Source: Sphingobacterium sp. BN32 (GTDB taxonomy: Bacteria; Bacteroidota; Bacteroidia; Sphingobacteriales; Sphingobacteriaceae). From it: a DNA stretch of 64,000 nucleotides. Below, one piece after another: positions 1 to 9,210 of this stretch. The notes beneath the pieces were generated by a model. The model saw only the letters and a program-made list of their open reading frames with translations, ran no database searches and was not told where the DNA came from. Numbering within the stretch: position 1 is the stretch's first letter; each line of letters begins with the position of its first letter. Location of the stretch: NCBI RefSeq assembly GCF_030503615.1, contig NZ_CP129963.1:2046001-2110000 (forward strand). The letters are read 5' to 3'. A program made the position numbers and the translations under genes.

Positions 1-612
1 ACTAGCGAACAGTTCCGTCGCCTTATCCATAAAACCAGTGAACATCTGATCTTCACTAATCAATGCATCCACCATATCGCCATTGAAAACCACAAAATCC
101 GTCTTCGTAAGATCGACCTGCCCGATCAGATTGCTCAGCAAATCATTTTTTCCATGAATATCATTTAAAATAGCAAAAGAGACCTTATCAGAAGGCTTTG
201 GCGTAGTAAATGTCAGTGCCGCCTTCGAATACACGTCCGTCGCTACATAATTCCCATATTGAACGCGCGTTCCCTGATGGCTCAACACTTCCTGATTATA
301 GACACGATATCGATACTTCGTCCCCGGTTTTAACCCCTTAAGATCCACTTGGTGAACAGTCCCAACAGTTTTATAACCATACTTGGCTGCAAATAACTTC
401 GGCCTTGCTTCCGCATAAAAATGACTCTCATCTGCCGGAGCTAACTCAACCCACGCAACTGCCGGCTTATTTGTTACCCATACAATTGACAAAGAGCTAT
501 CCGTCAGCGCTTGGATATAGGGTTGATGACTGATTCGGATTTTTTCCTGTGCAACTAAAGGCACTGTAAATAAGAATAAAAAAAGAGCTAAAATGTAGGT
601 TCTTGGTTTCAT
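1..612 (-). CDS. Calcineurin-like phosphoesterase with N-terminal FN3-like domain (3' part cut by window edge)
   Basis: I translated this frame by hand. It opens with ATG at 612 and stays open for 204 codons to the window edge, so the C-terminus is missing. A signal peptide (hydrophobic run ending VPLVAQ, about residues 1-21) is followed by an FN3-like stretch resembling the N-terminal domain of purple acid phosphatases (SHQPYIQAL..SIVWVTNKPA). The start of a metallophosphoesterase core then appears: NDIHG, carrying the D-x-H metal motif, and FNGDMVD, carrying GDxxD. Exported hydrolysis of a phosphate mono- or diester is the family role; the substrate cannot be told from this part. Confidence 0.8.
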   Translation of the reverse strand, partial: MKPRTYILALFLFLFTVPLVAQEKIRISHQPYIQALTDSSLSIVWVTNKPAVAWVELAPADESHFYAEARPKLFAAKYGYKTVGTVHQVDLKGLKPGTKYRYRVYNQEVLSHQGTRVQYGNYVATDVYSKAALTFTTPKPSDKVSFAILNDIHGKNDLLSNLIGQVDLTKTDFVVFNGDMVDALISEDQMFTGFMDKATELFAS

Positions 613-927
613 GTTTAATAATTATCGTTTTTTATCAGGTTATTCTACTATTTATTTGTCAATCATAAGGGGCAAAGCCCCTCCTAACAATAAATGTTAA
701 ATTTAAAATTTTATTTAGTTTCAACCATCCTGTACTATACACCAATAAGCGACCAAGCCTTTTCTAGCCAATAAAACTAACGTTATGTAGCATTTCGACT
801 ATCATAATTATATAAATCAACTATGCTATAAACAAAGGCAGCTAGGATTTAGCATGATATCTGCTTAACCTTAAAATAATGAGCAAATTAAAACCATAAA
901 ATCATAACAAAAAAAAACCGTTATACT
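613..927. other. Intergenic gap of 315 bp with one short hairpin
   Basis: Divergent upstream region of the phosphoesterase and the 928 gene. It is AT-rich. The only clear structure is a 6-bp hairpin AGGGGC-aaa-GCCCCT at 668-682 with no T-run behind it, so it does not look like a terminator. I see no coding sequence or known RNA in it. Confidence 0.6.
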
Positions 928-1434
928 ATGAACGAAGTAATCATCCCCTACAGCGTAAAAAAGCAGAAGAACATGGCCCTCCTATTCCTATTGATTGGAA
1001 TTGCCGGCCTAGCCATCGGATACTATGTTTTTATCCTTAATACCGCAGGTTATACCATGGGAAAAGTAGCGTCCGTTTTTCTTATCCTTTTAGGATTCGG
1101 AGTATTCCTAAAACTATTTCTTGCCCCGAAAAAGGCGACCGATGCAGCGATTAGCTTTTCGAAATCCGGAATACAAGGGAATACGACCCCGGTTGCCAAG
1201 GCAGCTGGTCTGATCGAATGGAGCGACATCGCCGATTACCAGATCGACGAAAGATACATACACGTTGCGATCAAAGATCCAGAGAAATATGCCCAACGTA
1301 TGAAGAATTTCTTCGTTAGAGACACTTTTATGAAAGGGCAAAAAGGGGCTTTGGCCATATCAATCGCAGAGGTTGATGCGACTAATGACGAGATCGCTCG
1401 TTATTTTTACCAATATTTCAACGACTCGCTTTAA
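928..1434 (+). CDS. STM3941-family small membrane protein
   Basis: The protein has 168 residues. Two hydrophobic segments (about 17-36 and 45-65) are joined by a short loop, and a soluble C-terminal domain of about 100 residues follows. The arrangement and the phrases PYSVKK, IQGNTTP and IEWSDI resemble the STM3941 family of uncharacterised inner-membrane proteins whose soluble part looks PH-like. Function is unknown. It is monocistronic, is followed at once by a strong hairpin, and faces the GH92 gene tail to tail. Confidence 0.65.
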   Translation: MNEVIIPYSVKKQKNMALLFLLIGIAGLAIGYYVFILNTAGYTMGKVASVFLILLGFGVFLKLFLAPKKATDAAISFSKSGIQGNTTPVAKAAGLIEWSDIADYQIDERYIHVAIKDPEKYAQRMKNFFVRDTFMKGQKGALAISIAEVDATNDEIARYFYQYFNDSL

Positions 1435-1450
1435 CATTAAGGATAGTCCT

Positions 1451-1493
1451 GGAAAACAAGAAAGGCAGCCAATGGCTGCCCTTCTTGTTTTCC
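1451..1493. terminator. Bidirectional intrinsic terminator between the 928 gene and GH92
   Basis: A near-perfect hairpin of about 20 bp pairs GGAAAACAAGAA..GGCAGCC with GGCTGCC..TTCTTGTTTTCC around an AAT loop. The arm ends are A- and T-rich, so it can work in both directions. It sits between two convergent genes. Confidence 0.85.
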
Positions 1494-1499
1494 ATTTGC

Positions 1500-3806
1500 C
1501 TACTTCTTTTTAGGCTTATTGCTCATAACGAACTCCAACTTTCCGCCATTCATCAAATCGTCGTGCGAAATCTTAAAATCTTTTATCTCCTTACCGTTCC
1601 AACTCACCTTACTCACATACAGATTCTTCTCCCCCTGATTTTTAGCCACGACGTTCAACGTTTTCCCATTCTCCAACTCTACCACTGCGGACTTCACCAA
1701 AGGACTACCGATCCAATAATGCGCATCCCCAGGAGCGACTGGATAAAAACCTAAAGAGGTAAATAAATACCAAGCCGACATCTGCCCGCAGTCATCATTT
1801 CCTCCTAAGCCGTCAGCGCCATTATTATATTGATGGCGAATAATCTCTCTTACCCGCTTTTGGGTTTTCCAAGGACTCTGCGTTACGTTATACAGGTACG
1901 CGACGTGGTGCGATGGCTCATTTCCATGAACGTAATTCCCGATGATCCCTTCCCGAGTAATATCCTCCGTTTTCTCGAAATATTTATCAGGCAGTTCCAT
2001 GGTAAATAAGGAGTCCAAATACGTTTCAAAACGTTTTTCGCCACCAATGGCATCGCGTAAACCAATAGGATCATGCGGAACATATAAGGTATAATTCCAG
2101 GTATTGCCCTCTATAAATCCTTGCCCATGGGTATCTAACACATCGAACGCTGCTCTAAATTTACCTGATTTATCTTTCGGACGCATAAACCCGATAGACT
2201 TATCAAATAGATTCCTCCAGTTGTTCGAGCGTTTCGTAAACTCCTCCGCAATATCCGTATGACCTAATTTCTTAGCCACCTGCGCGATACACCAATCATC
2301 ATAAGCATACTCCAATGTATTCGAAACTGACGAAGTCGAAACCTCATCCGGCACATAGCCTAGATCGATATAATCGCCTATTCCTTCATATGGACGAGCA
2401 TTTGCCGTTGAAATACAAGCTAATAAAGCTGCCTCAGCATCGCCTTTATAAACACCCTTCAAAATCGCATCCGAAACGACAGAAACCGAATGATAACCCG
2501 ACATACACCAGTTATCGTTCGCATAATGCGACCAAATTGGCAACATACCTAGCAATGACTGATCGTAATGTGCCATCATCGAAGAAACCATATCCGCGTT
2601 GCGTGAAGGATTGATTAGGTTTAACCAGGGATGGAAGGCTCTAAAGGTGTCCCATAACGAAAATGAAGTATAATTCACAAAGCCTTCTGCACGATGAACC
2701 TCCTGATCCAAGCCTTTATATTCGCCATTAACGTCCATATAAATCGTCGGCATCAGGCTAGCATGATAAACCGAGGTGTAAAAATTTACTAAATCGGCCT
2801 CATTCATCATATCGACCTTAATTTTGCCAAGCTCCTTTTCCCAAGCATCTTTGCCCTTCGAAACAACTTGTTCGAAATCCCAATGCGGAACCTCTTCTTC
2901 CATATTAGCCAATGCATTGCGCATGCTAACCGGACTTAAAGCAACCTTCATCATCACCTGCTCTGCATCTTCTGTATCAAAATCCAAGTGCAGTTTCATA
3001 TTATGTGCCGCCAGGTCCGGAAAGTTGTTCTTTTGGTCAAACTTACGCCAGAAACCTTTATAAGGCGTTTCCTTATCGTAGTAGCGCGCCCCATAATTCT
3101 TAAAGGGTTTTGAAGTTTTAATCGCAAAATAAACGGTACGGGTTCTTGCCCACCCGTTCGTTTGCCTGTAACCTGTAATTGTCGTGTCGTTCAAAACGCG
3201 AACCACGGTCCAAACGTTCTTCTCATCATAATTATAGATTCCCGACGTCAAATCAAAAATAATATGTGAGGCATCCGATTTCGGAAAGGTATATCGGTGC
3301 ATACCCACACGCGTACTGGTCGTTAACTCGGCCAATATATTATGCTTATCCAACTTTACTTTATAATAGTTAGGCTCTGCAACCTCATTATCATGGCTAA
3401 AGGGCGAGCGGTAACCATCTTGTGGACGATCCGCAGTACCAGGATTCAATTGCACTTTTCCCTGCGTAGGCATCACCAAAATATCACCCAGATCAGAGTG
3501 CCCCGTTCCGCTAAAGTGCGTATGGCTGAAACCTACAATCGTCTTATCCTTATATTGATAGCCAGCACAATATTCGTAGACAGTGCCGGTATATTTGCCA
3601 TTAAAAGCATATGGAATCGTATCGGTGTCGGGACTCAGCTGTACAGAACCAAAGGGAACCGTTGCTCCGGGGAAGGTATGTCCCATTTTCGCCGTTCCAA
3701 TCAAGGGGTTTACATAATCGGTCAACTTCTTTTGTTGTGCAAATCCCAAACTAGGGAGAATTGCTAACAACATAAGTTTCCCGAATCGCGCATAATTCTT
3801 CTTCAT
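1500..3806 (-). CDS. GH92 family exo-alpha-mannosidase
   Basis: The product has 768 residues and is secreted (hydrophobic signal ending GFAQQ). GH92 enzymes are Ca2+-dependent inverting exo-alpha-mannosidases, mostly alpha-1,2, that trim N-glycan or yeast mannan mannose. Family hallmarks are present: VNPLIGT, GHTFPGATVPFG and QLSPDT near the N-terminus, SLWDTFRAFHP in the middle, and GNEPSHHVAYLYN plus GGNDDCGQMSAWYLF near the C-terminus. Length is normal for the family. A TTG one codon upstream (3809) would extend the frame, but the ATG at 3806 is preferred. The usual neighbours of a SusC/SusD polysaccharide locus are absent, so it stands alone here. Confidence 0.95.
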   Translation of the reverse strand: MKKNYARFGKLMLLAILPSLGFAQQKKLTDYVNPLIGTAKMGHTFPGATVPFGSVQLSPDTDTIPYAFNGKYTGTVYEYCAGYQYKDKTIVGFSHTHFSGTGHSDLGDILVMPTQGKVQLNPGTADRPQDGYRSPFSHDNEVAEPNYYKVKLDKHNILAELTTSTRVGMHRYTFPKSDASHIIFDLTSGIYNYDEKNVWTVVRVLNDTTITGYRQTNGWARTRTVYFAIKTSKPFKNYGARYYDKETPYKGFWRKFDQKNNFPDLAAHNMKLHLDFDTEDAEQVMMKVALSPVSMRNALANMEEEVPHWDFEQVVSKGKDAWEKELGKIKVDMMNEADLVNFYTSVYHASLMPTIYMDVNGEYKGLDQEVHRAEGFVNYTSFSLWDTFRAFHPWLNLINPSRNADMVSSMMAHYDQSLLGMLPIWSHYANDNWCMSGYHSVSVVSDAILKGVYKGDAEAALLACISTANARPYEGIGDYIDLGYVPDEVSTSSVSNTLEYAYDDWCIAQVAKKLGHTDIAEEFTKRSNNWRNLFDKSIGFMRPKDKSGKFRAAFDVLDTHGQGFIEGNTWNYTLYVPHDPIGLRDAIGGEKRFETYLDSLFTMELPDKYFEKTEDITREGIIGNYVHGNEPSHHVAYLYNVTQSPWKTQKRVREIIRHQYNNGADGLGGNDDCGQMSAWYLFTSLGFYPVAPGDAHYWIGSPLVKSAVVELENGKTLNVVAKNQGEKNLYVSKVSWNGKEIKDFKISHDDLMNGGKLEFVMSNKPKKK

Positions 3807-4009
3807 CAATTAAATATTGGGGTTGATTTATAATGTTTGATACTTAAAAATACGTAATTATTAAACGTTTTAGCAAGATAAGCTTCAATTATATCAAGAA
3901 CTTTTGGGAAATCCGTCTTGTTCCGTCCTGCTCAACAAGAAAAGGCCTACTAATTTTCAAAACGGATGATAGCCTCTGGATACAGCATGTTCCAGAAATA
4001 TAAAGCAAC

Positions 4010-4807
4010 TTACAGAAGAACGGTCTCTTTCAGGATGATATAGATACCGATCATCAGGATCAAATAGCCAAACGCGACCTTGAGGAAGGTATTAGAAACC
4101 CGCTCAGCAAAATAAAAGCCTATAAAAATTCCAACCAACGTAGAGCCGGTATAACTCAACAACAAATTCCAGTCAAATTCCGCAAACTTCTCACTATCAC
4201 CGATTAAACCAAAACAGGAATTAATGGTAATAATAATCAAAGAAGTCGCCACGGCGCGACGCATCGGCAGATGGTAAAAATTGACCAAAGCCGGGATAAT
4301 CAGAAATCCCCCTCCAGCACCTACCAATCCCGTCACCAATCCAATTAATGCCCCTTGCGCAATAACCAAGCTGATAGGCACATTGACGCGCGGAACCTCC
4401 GGAATCAGATGCTTCTTCATCGCAAAAATCATACTGAGCGAAGAAGCGATCATGACCATCGAAAACAATAACATCAAAGCCGTACGTTGCTCGATCGCAT
4501 AGCCCGCAATATGAATAACATCCGGTACAAGCGGAAGAATAAAGGATCGCGTAAAAAATACGACGATAAGCGATGGAACTCCGAAGGTCAATATTTTCCC
4601 TAAATCAGCCTCCTTACGGATAATCCCCCTTAGACCGCCAACAAATGAGGTGATACCGATTGCAAATAAAGAATAGGTCGTTGCTATGACAGGGTGCACC
4701 GCCATAACGTACACCAAAATCGGAACGGTAAGAATGGTACCCCCACTCCCTAGCATCCCTAAGGTCACCCCAACAATAACGGCTAAAATACAACCAACTA
4801 TTAACAT
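4010..4807 (-). CDS. TauE/SafE family anion permease
   Basis: The product has 265 residues and about eight transmembrane segments. The two half-repeats typical of the family begin GVTLGMLGSGGTILTVPIL and GLVTGLVGAGGGFLIIPAL, each with the glycine-rich G-x-G-G-G signature. The family exports sulfite, sulfoacetate or related organosulfur anions; the substrate here is unknown. The longest frame begins at a TTG (4834, 274 aa), but the ATG at 4807 starts directly before the first membrane helix and fits the family better. It is monocistronic. Confidence 0.88.
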   Translation of the reverse strand: MLIVGCILAVIVGVTLGMLGSGGTILTVPILVYVMAVHPVIATTYSLFAIGITSFVGGLRGIIRKEADLGKILTFGVPSLIVVFFTRSFILPLVPDVIHIAGYAIEQRTALMLLFSMVMIASSLSMIFAMKKHLIPEVPRVNVPISLVIAQGALIGLVTGLVGAGGGFLIIPALVNFYHLPMRRAVATSLIIITINSCFGLIGDSEKFAEFDWNLLLSYTGSTLVGIFIGFYFAERVSNTFLKVAFGYLILMIGIYIILKETVLL

Positions 4808-4865
4808 CGATTCACTAGTTAATATGCTATTCAATCAATTTCAACTAAAAGTAGCAGAAATAAAT

Positions 4866-4873
4866 CAAACATA
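4866..4873 (-). promoter_or_regulatory. Candidate -7 element for the TauE/SafE gene
   Basis: The minus strand reads TATGTTTG, a full match to the Bacteroidota TAnnTTTG element, about 59 bp before the ATG. No convincing -33 TTTG was found at the usual distance. Confidence 0.45.
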
Positions 4874-5001
4874 AAACCAAGTAAAATGGTAGGCATTTAA
4901 TGATAACCGGCAAACCGCCAATAGCCCAAGAGCGTAGCTTGACAATTCAAGCTGACTAATTCAGATACTCGTCGACCTACTTCCCTTTCAAAGCCCTTTC
5001 A

Positions 5002-5053
5002 AACCCAATTCATACCCAAAGCAGAACCGCTTCTGAGCGGATTTGATTGGGTT
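5002..5053. repeat. Inverted-repeat element with the AACCCAAT motif
   Basis: Outer arms AACCCAAT (5002-5009) and ATTGGGTT (5046-5053) enclose an inner hairpin CCGCT..AGCGG (5027-5040). The left part also contains two copies of the 11-bp unit CAAACCCAATN that forms a tandem array at 26431-26496 and recurs inverted near 53755-53795. The rest of the 4808-5172 gap holds an imperfect hairpin AGGCAACCTT..AAGGTCGCCT at 5113-5134 and no gene. Confidence 0.7.
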
Positions 5054-5172
5054 GATCAAGGAGACTGTTAGAATGTAAACCTGACGAATACTAATCCTAG
5101 TACAAACGAATAGGCAACCTTTTGAAAGGTCGCCTACCACTATTGACTAACAAATTATAAAGAATGTATGTA

Positions 5173-5391
5173 TTACTTACGTATGCTGTCGACTTGGCTG
5201 GAATCAACGGTTGTAGAATCCAATTTCAACACACTTTTGTCTGGTTCATTGATATTATAACGCGATACTGCGTCTTTTTCAACAGGTGGAGGGGTTACTT
5301 CGTTTGTACTTTCTTCCTGATTATTATTACAGGCAGTAAGAAATAAACCCGACATTAAAATAGATAATCCGTATATTTTTAAATGTTTCAT
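5173..5391 (-). CDS. Small putative lipoprotein
   Basis: The product has 72 residues. A lipoprotein signal (MKHLKIYGLSILMSGLFLTAC) puts the lipidated cysteine at residue 21, and a short polar tail rich in N, E, D, S and T follows. It has no recognisable domain. Such short Bacteroidota lipoproteins are common and poorly conserved. It lies downstream of amtB on the same strand, but the amtB terminator separates them, so it is probably transcribed alone. Confidence 0.6.
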   Translation of the reverse strand: MKHLKIYGLSILMSGLFLTACNNNQEESTNEVTPPPVEKDAVSRYNINEPDKSVLKLDSTTVDSSQVDSIRK

Positions 5392-5494
5392 GTTGTTTAC
5401 CAGGTTGTCTATTATTAATAACTGATGAATAGGGAAATAGTTTGCACATAATTAAATATCTTGAAAACAAGGGTGTTCTGCTCAGGAAAGTAAA

Positions 5495-5527
5495 TAAAAA
5501 ATCCTGCCTTCCGGAGCGGAAGACAGG
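5495..5527 (-). terminator. Intrinsic terminator of amtB
   Basis: On the minus strand CCTGTCTTCCG-ctc-CGGAAGGCAGG forms an 11-bp hairpin (one mismatch) followed by a run of six T. It lies 31 bp after the amtB stop codon. Confidence 0.85.
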
Positions 5528-5557
5528 CATAATTTAGGATATAATGGAGGGAAAATA

Positions 5558-6877
5558 CTATAATTTCTCGCCGTGCTGCGACAGGTCTAATCCCGCTTCT
5601 TCCTCTGCTTCACTGACGCGTAGCGGACTGATCATATCGCAAATTTTTAACAGAATAAAAGCTAAAACAAGTGTAAAGACGGTGGCTCCGATCAAACCGA
5701 TGACATGCGCTGTAAATAGCGATGTCTCACCGTAGAATAGTCCGTTGCCCTCAATTGCGGGGTTGATCTGCTTGCTCGCAAAAACGCCTGTAAGCAACAT
5801 ACCTACCATCCCTCCGACACCATGACTAGGAAAAACATCCAAGGTATCGTCGATTTTGGAACGCGTTCTCCAATCGATTACAAAACGGCTGATTAGAGCA
5901 GTTACTGCGCCGATCACCAAGGAATGCCCAAAGGTTACAAATCCTGCAGCGGGGGTTATGGCGACCAATCCAACAACAGCACCTATGCAAACACCCATGG
6001 CTGAAGGCTTGACGCCGCGAGCAGCATCGAGAAAGATGTAGGTTAAGGCGGCAGCACCGGAGGCGGTCGACGTCGTAATCAAAGCGGTTGCGGCTAATTC
6101 GGATGCCGCAAAGGCAGAGCCTGCATTAAACCCGATCCAACCAAACCATAGCATTCCTGTACCTAATAATACGTAAGTTATACGTGCAGGTGTATGCTCA
6201 TGATAGTTTTTACCTTGTCGTAAAAAAATTGCCGACGCTAAGGCAGTCAATCCTGCCGACATGTGCACAACGGTACCTCCCGCAAAATCCAGAACGCCCA
6301 TTTTCATCAGGATACCGTCCGGATGCCAAGTCGCATGCGCCAATGGGGCGTATATAAAAATGAAGAATAAACAGATGAATAATACAAACGAAGTGAACTT
6401 AATGCGTTCCGCAAATGCTCCGGTAATCAGCGCCGGCGCGATGATAGCGAACTTAAGCTGATAGATCGCAAATAAAGCAAATGGTATAGTCGATGCGCCA
6501 TCCCAAGGCTTCTCTTCCAACACGCCATTAAACATAAAATAGGTTGTCGGGTTACCAATAACGCCGCCGATTGACTCACCGAACACTAAACTAAAGCCAA
6601 AAACAACCCACAACACTGCAATTACAGCCATACAGATGAAACTTTGAAGCATTGTTGATATAACGTTCTTCTTTTTCACCATTCCGCCGTAAAAGTAAGC
6701 TAATCCAGGCGTCATAATTAAAACTAGCGCTGTAGAAGTCAACATCCAGGCAACATCAGCATAATTATAACCGAAATTTCCCTCAATTGAGGGTGCTTTT
6801 GAGAAAAACAGCGAAACTAACACCACAAATCCCATCAAAACAATGGGTAAATAAGATTTTTTACCTGATAATGTCAT
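5558..6877 (-). CDS. amtB: Ammonium transporter, Amt family
   Basis: The product has 439 residues and about eleven to twelve transmembrane segments. Family motifs include WMLTSTALVLIMTPGLAYFYGG near the N-terminus, FAGGTVVHMSAG with the first conduction histidine, and PSHGVGGMVGMLLTG with the second. The channel passes ammonium or ammonia across the inner membrane. No glnK (P-II) gene is next to it, which is the usual partner in many bacteria. A good promoter lies immediately upstream and a terminator downstream, so it is a single-gene unit. Confidence 0.95.
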   Translation of the reverse strand: MTLSGKKSYLPIVLMGFVVLVSLFFSKAPSIEGNFGYNYADVAWMLTSTALVLIMTPGLAYFYGGMVKKKNVISTMLQSFICMAVIAVLWVVFGFSLVFGESIGGVIGNPTTYFMFNGVLEEKPWDGASTIPFALFAIYQLKFAIIAPALITGAFAERIKFTSFVLFICLFFIFIYAPLAHATWHPDGILMKMGVLDFAGGTVVHMSAGLTALASAIFLRQGKNYHEHTPARITYVLLGTGMLWFGWIGFNAGSAFAASELAATALITTSTASGAAALTYIFLDAARGVKPSAMGVCIGAVVGLVAITPAAGFVTFGHSLVIGAVTALISRFVIDWRTRSKIDDTLDVFPSHGVGGMVGMLLTGVFASKQINPAIEGNGLFYGETSLFTAHVIGLIGATVFTLVLAFILLKICDMISPLRVSEAEEEAGLDLSQHGEKL

Positions 6878-6897
6878 ATATTTTACAATTATTACAT

Positions 6898-6927
6898 CAA
6901 AAATATAATTTTAATATGGTTTACAAA
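6898..6927 (-). promoter_or_regulatory. Promoter of amtB (TTTG-N18-TATTTTTG)
   Basis: On the minus strand a -33 TTTG (6927-6924) is followed after 18 bp by TATTTTTG (6905-6898), matching TAnnTTTG. Transcription should begin near 6892, giving a leader of about 15 nt. Confidence 0.65.
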
Positions 6928-7153
6928 ATATATTTTGAGTTTTATTGAAATTTTATCTGATTTTCACCCTTAAAATTACATAAACAACAATGAATTAATA
7001 GAAATAGCATTCTTTAACACAGGTAAGCACCTTCATTTCAAGAATTTTAGAATATAGCATACTGCAAAAACAATAATTCGGTAATTTTTATTAATAGATA
7101 GAAAACAGAAGAAGGAATTAAGCTATTTTGGCACTTGAAAAGCATTATACGAT

Positions 7154-7984
7154 ATGGAAGAGCTATTTAAAATCTACAAAGTCGACAATCAAGAAGCTTT
7201 ACGCATTCAAAATCAGAAATATGAGCCTCATAATCATAATTTTGAAGAGCTTGTTATTGGCATTAGCGGTCAGATTGAACATTTTATTGATTTCGACTCG
7301 GAGATATATGATGCTCCCTTCGTTAGTTTTGTGAGTAAAGGAAAAATACATCGGGTGGTACCTTTGCTCAAGGATGGTCGTTGTGATTTTTGGGTATTAA
7401 GATTTAAAAGCGAATTCATTCCTGAAACAACTTTTAATTTATATGCCTATTATCATAAAAGTGCGACGCTGCAGTTCCCCGCAAACCGCTGTTTTACACG
7501 TCTAGATCAGCTTTGTGTTATGATCTATGAGGAAATGCAGCAGGAAAATCCAGAACTCTCGGTGGTTCGTGAATTGCTTAACAGTCTCTTCACCATGATC
7601 GAAGTAGAGCGAAAGAAGCAGCAACTAGACAGCAATTTGGTCTACAAAAACCAAGATACCACCTTTAAGAATTTCCTTTCTATACTGGAAGAGAACTTCC
7701 GTAGACCCGAAGGCGTGAACTATTATGCCGAAAAACTCTTTATGAGCGCTAGGAATCTCAATGCGATCACACAGAGTATTCTTCAACAGTCAGTTTCCGA
7801 AATTATAGAAACAAGAAAACTGATTGAAGCAAAAAATCTACTTATAAGCACCGATAAGAGCATTTCCGAAATAGGATATGAAATTGGCTATACCGATAAG
7901 GCATATTTTGCTAGCGTCTTCAAAAAGAAATCCGGACAAACAGCAACAGAATTTAGAGAGGAGATGCGGAAGCTTGTTTCCTAA
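7154..7984 (+). CDS. AraC-family transcriptional regulator
   Basis: The product has 276 residues. An N-terminal cupin-like sensor (residues ~1-150; HNHNFEELVIGISGQIEHFIDF is the typical cupin entry) is followed by a C-terminal AraC double helix-turn-helix (residues ~175-270). Motifs are RKLIEAKNLLISTDKSISEIGYEIGYTDKAYFASVFKKKSGQTATEFRE. The next gene on the same strand, the DODA-type dioxygenase, starts 86 bp later and is a plausible target or co-transcribed gene. No ligand can be named. Confidence 0.9.
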   Translation: MEELFKIYKVDNQEALRIQNQKYEPHNHNFEELVIGISGQIEHFIDFDSEIYDAPFVSFVSKGKIHRVVPLLKDGRCDFWVLRFKSEFIPETTFNLYAYYHKSATLQFPANRCFTRLDQLCVMIYEEMQQENPELSVVRELLNSLFTMIEVERKKQQLDSNLVYKNQDTTFKNFLSILEENFRRPEGVNYYAEKLFMSARNLNAITQSILQQSVSEIIETRKLIEAKNLLISTDKSISEIGYEIGYTDKAYFASVFKKKSGQTATEFREEMRKLVS

Positions 7985-8070
7985 TTCCTATATCTTTTGT
8001 CCAAATATTCATACCTACCCCCTGCTTGCATTGCCGATATTTGTTTTATCAATTGGAAAGGACATTGACA

Positions 8071-8964
8071 ATGGAAGATATGAATAGAAAACAATTTTTA
8101 GCTGCTGCCGCTACCCTACCTTTAGCGGGCGCAGCAATGAAGCTAAAATCATTAAATAAATTTATTGACGGGTTGGACGCAAGCTCAACCATGCCGGTTT
8201 TATTCTTAGGCCACGGAAGCCCGATGAATGCTATTGAGGAAAATGAATTTGTGCAGGGTTTCAGAAATATAGGTTCCGAAATTGAAAAACCAAAAGCCAT
8301 TCTCGTGATTTCCGCGCATTGGGAAACGCGTGGAACCTTTGTGACCGCCATGGAGAACCCCGCAACCATTCACGACTTTGGCGGCTTCCCACAGGCACTG
8401 TTTGATGTGCAATATCCTGCTCCGGGTTCTCCTGAACTTGCAGACGCTGTGAAAGAGACCATCAAGAGCAAGGAAGTTCATTTAGATGATAAATGGGGAT
8501 TGGATCATGGAAGCTGGTCTGTCGTAAAACACCTATACCCAAATGCCGATGTGCCGATCATACAAATGAGTATCGATTATAGCATGTCGCCAGCACAGCA
8601 CTATGCCTTAGCGAAAGAACTGGCTGGGCTCCGCAAGAAAGGCGTGCTGATTATAGGTAGCGGAAATAACGTACATAATTTGCGTATGGTTTCCTGGCAG
8701 CATTTGAACACCGTCGGATATGCGTTTGATTGGGCGAAGGAAGCGAATGAGAAAATGAAAGGATACATTCTGGATCGCAATCACCAGCCGTTGATTGACT
8801 TCCACAAGCAAGGACGAGCTTTCGAATTGGCGATCCCGACCCCTGAGCATTATCTGCCGATGATTTATGCTTTGGCGCTGCAAGATAAAAACGAGGATTT
8901 GTTGATATTCAACGACGAAGCCGTCGCAGGCGCATTAACCATGACCTCATTAAAAATAGGATAA
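8071..8964 (+). CDS. DODA-type extradiol aromatic ring-opening dioxygenase (YgiD-like)
   Basis: The product has 297 residues. It is a LigB-like class III extradiol dioxygenase resembling 4,5-DOPA dioxygenase YgiD. The metal-site histidines appear in LGHGSPMNAI, ISAHWETRG and LDHGSWSVV. The N-terminus NRKQFLAAAATLPLAGAA looks like a twin-arginine type signal (R-K in place of R-R), so export is possible although most YgiD proteins are cytosolic. The longest frame starts at a TTG (8026); the ATG at 8071 follows GGAAAGGAC and is preferred, and the ATG at 8080 is also possible. Confidence 0.88.
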   Translation: MEDMNRKQFLAAAATLPLAGAAMKLKSLNKFIDGLDASSTMPVLFLGHGSPMNAIEENEFVQGFRNIGSEIEKPKAILVISAHWETRGTFVTAMENPATIHDFGGFPQALFDVQYPAPGSPELADAVKETIKSKEVHLDDKWGLDHGSWSVVKHLYPNADVPIIQMSIDYSMSPAQHYALAKELAGLRKKGVLIIGSGNNVHNLRMVSWQHLNTVGYAFDWAKEANEKMKGYILDRNHQPLIDFHKQGRAFELAIPTPEHYLPMIYALALQDKNEDLLIFNDEAVAGALTMTSLKIG

Positions 8965-8970
8965 TACCAT

Positions 8971-8998
8971 AAAAGCTGTCTCCCCAGGCAGCTTTTTC
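8971..8998 (+). terminator. Intrinsic terminator of the DODA gene
   Basis: AAAAGCTG pairs with CAGCTTTT across a short loop containing a CT/AG extension, and a T-rich tail follows. It lies 7 bp after the stop codon. Confidence 0.75.
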
Positions 8999-9065
8999 TC
9001 TTATCAGCCTCCTCCGACTACCCTATTGACCTTCCAAATCAGGCTATTCGCCGAACAGCAATTTT

Positions 9066-9114
9066 ACCGAGAATTTTCACCGAATTATTCCTGCTTTTAA
9101 CCGAAAAATTTCAC
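9066..9114. repeat. Pair of 15-bp direct repeats upstream of the 9211 gene
   Basis: ACCGAGAATTTTCAC (9066-9080) and ACCGAAAAATTTCAC (9100-9114) differ at two positions and lie 34 bp apart, about 40-90 bp upstream of a candidate -7 element. They could be a regulator's binding sites; nothing else supports this. Confidence 0.4.
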
Positions 9115-9155
9115 GGCTACGCCTATTCACTATGGTGCTGCGTTGCATATTGATA

Positions 9156-9163
9156 TACCTTTG
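9156..9163 (+). promoter_or_regulatory. Candidate -7 element TACCTTTG for the 9211 gene
   Basis: This is a full match to TAnnTTTG, about 48 bp before the chosen start. The -33 element is weak. Confidence 0.4.
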
Positions 9164-9210
9164 AATCAAACAATTAACAATAACATTCACTAATTTAAAT
9201 GTATAACATT

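Noticed and set aside
613..927. tRNA or riboswitch in the first long gap
   Set aside because: No cloverleaf or conserved riboswitch core could be found by reading; only a 6-bp hairpin is present.
5164..5346. Plus-strand frame opposite the small lipoprotein
   Set aside because: The minus strand gives a proper lipoprotein signal; the plus frame does not resemble a protein.
7128..7334. Frame overlapping the start of the AraC gene
   Set aside because: The AraC product is clear in the other frame, and this one has no support.
9001..9120. Structured leader before the NTF2-like gene
   Set aside because: The direct repeats there are unpaired and upstream of the candidate promoter, so they are more likely DNA sites.
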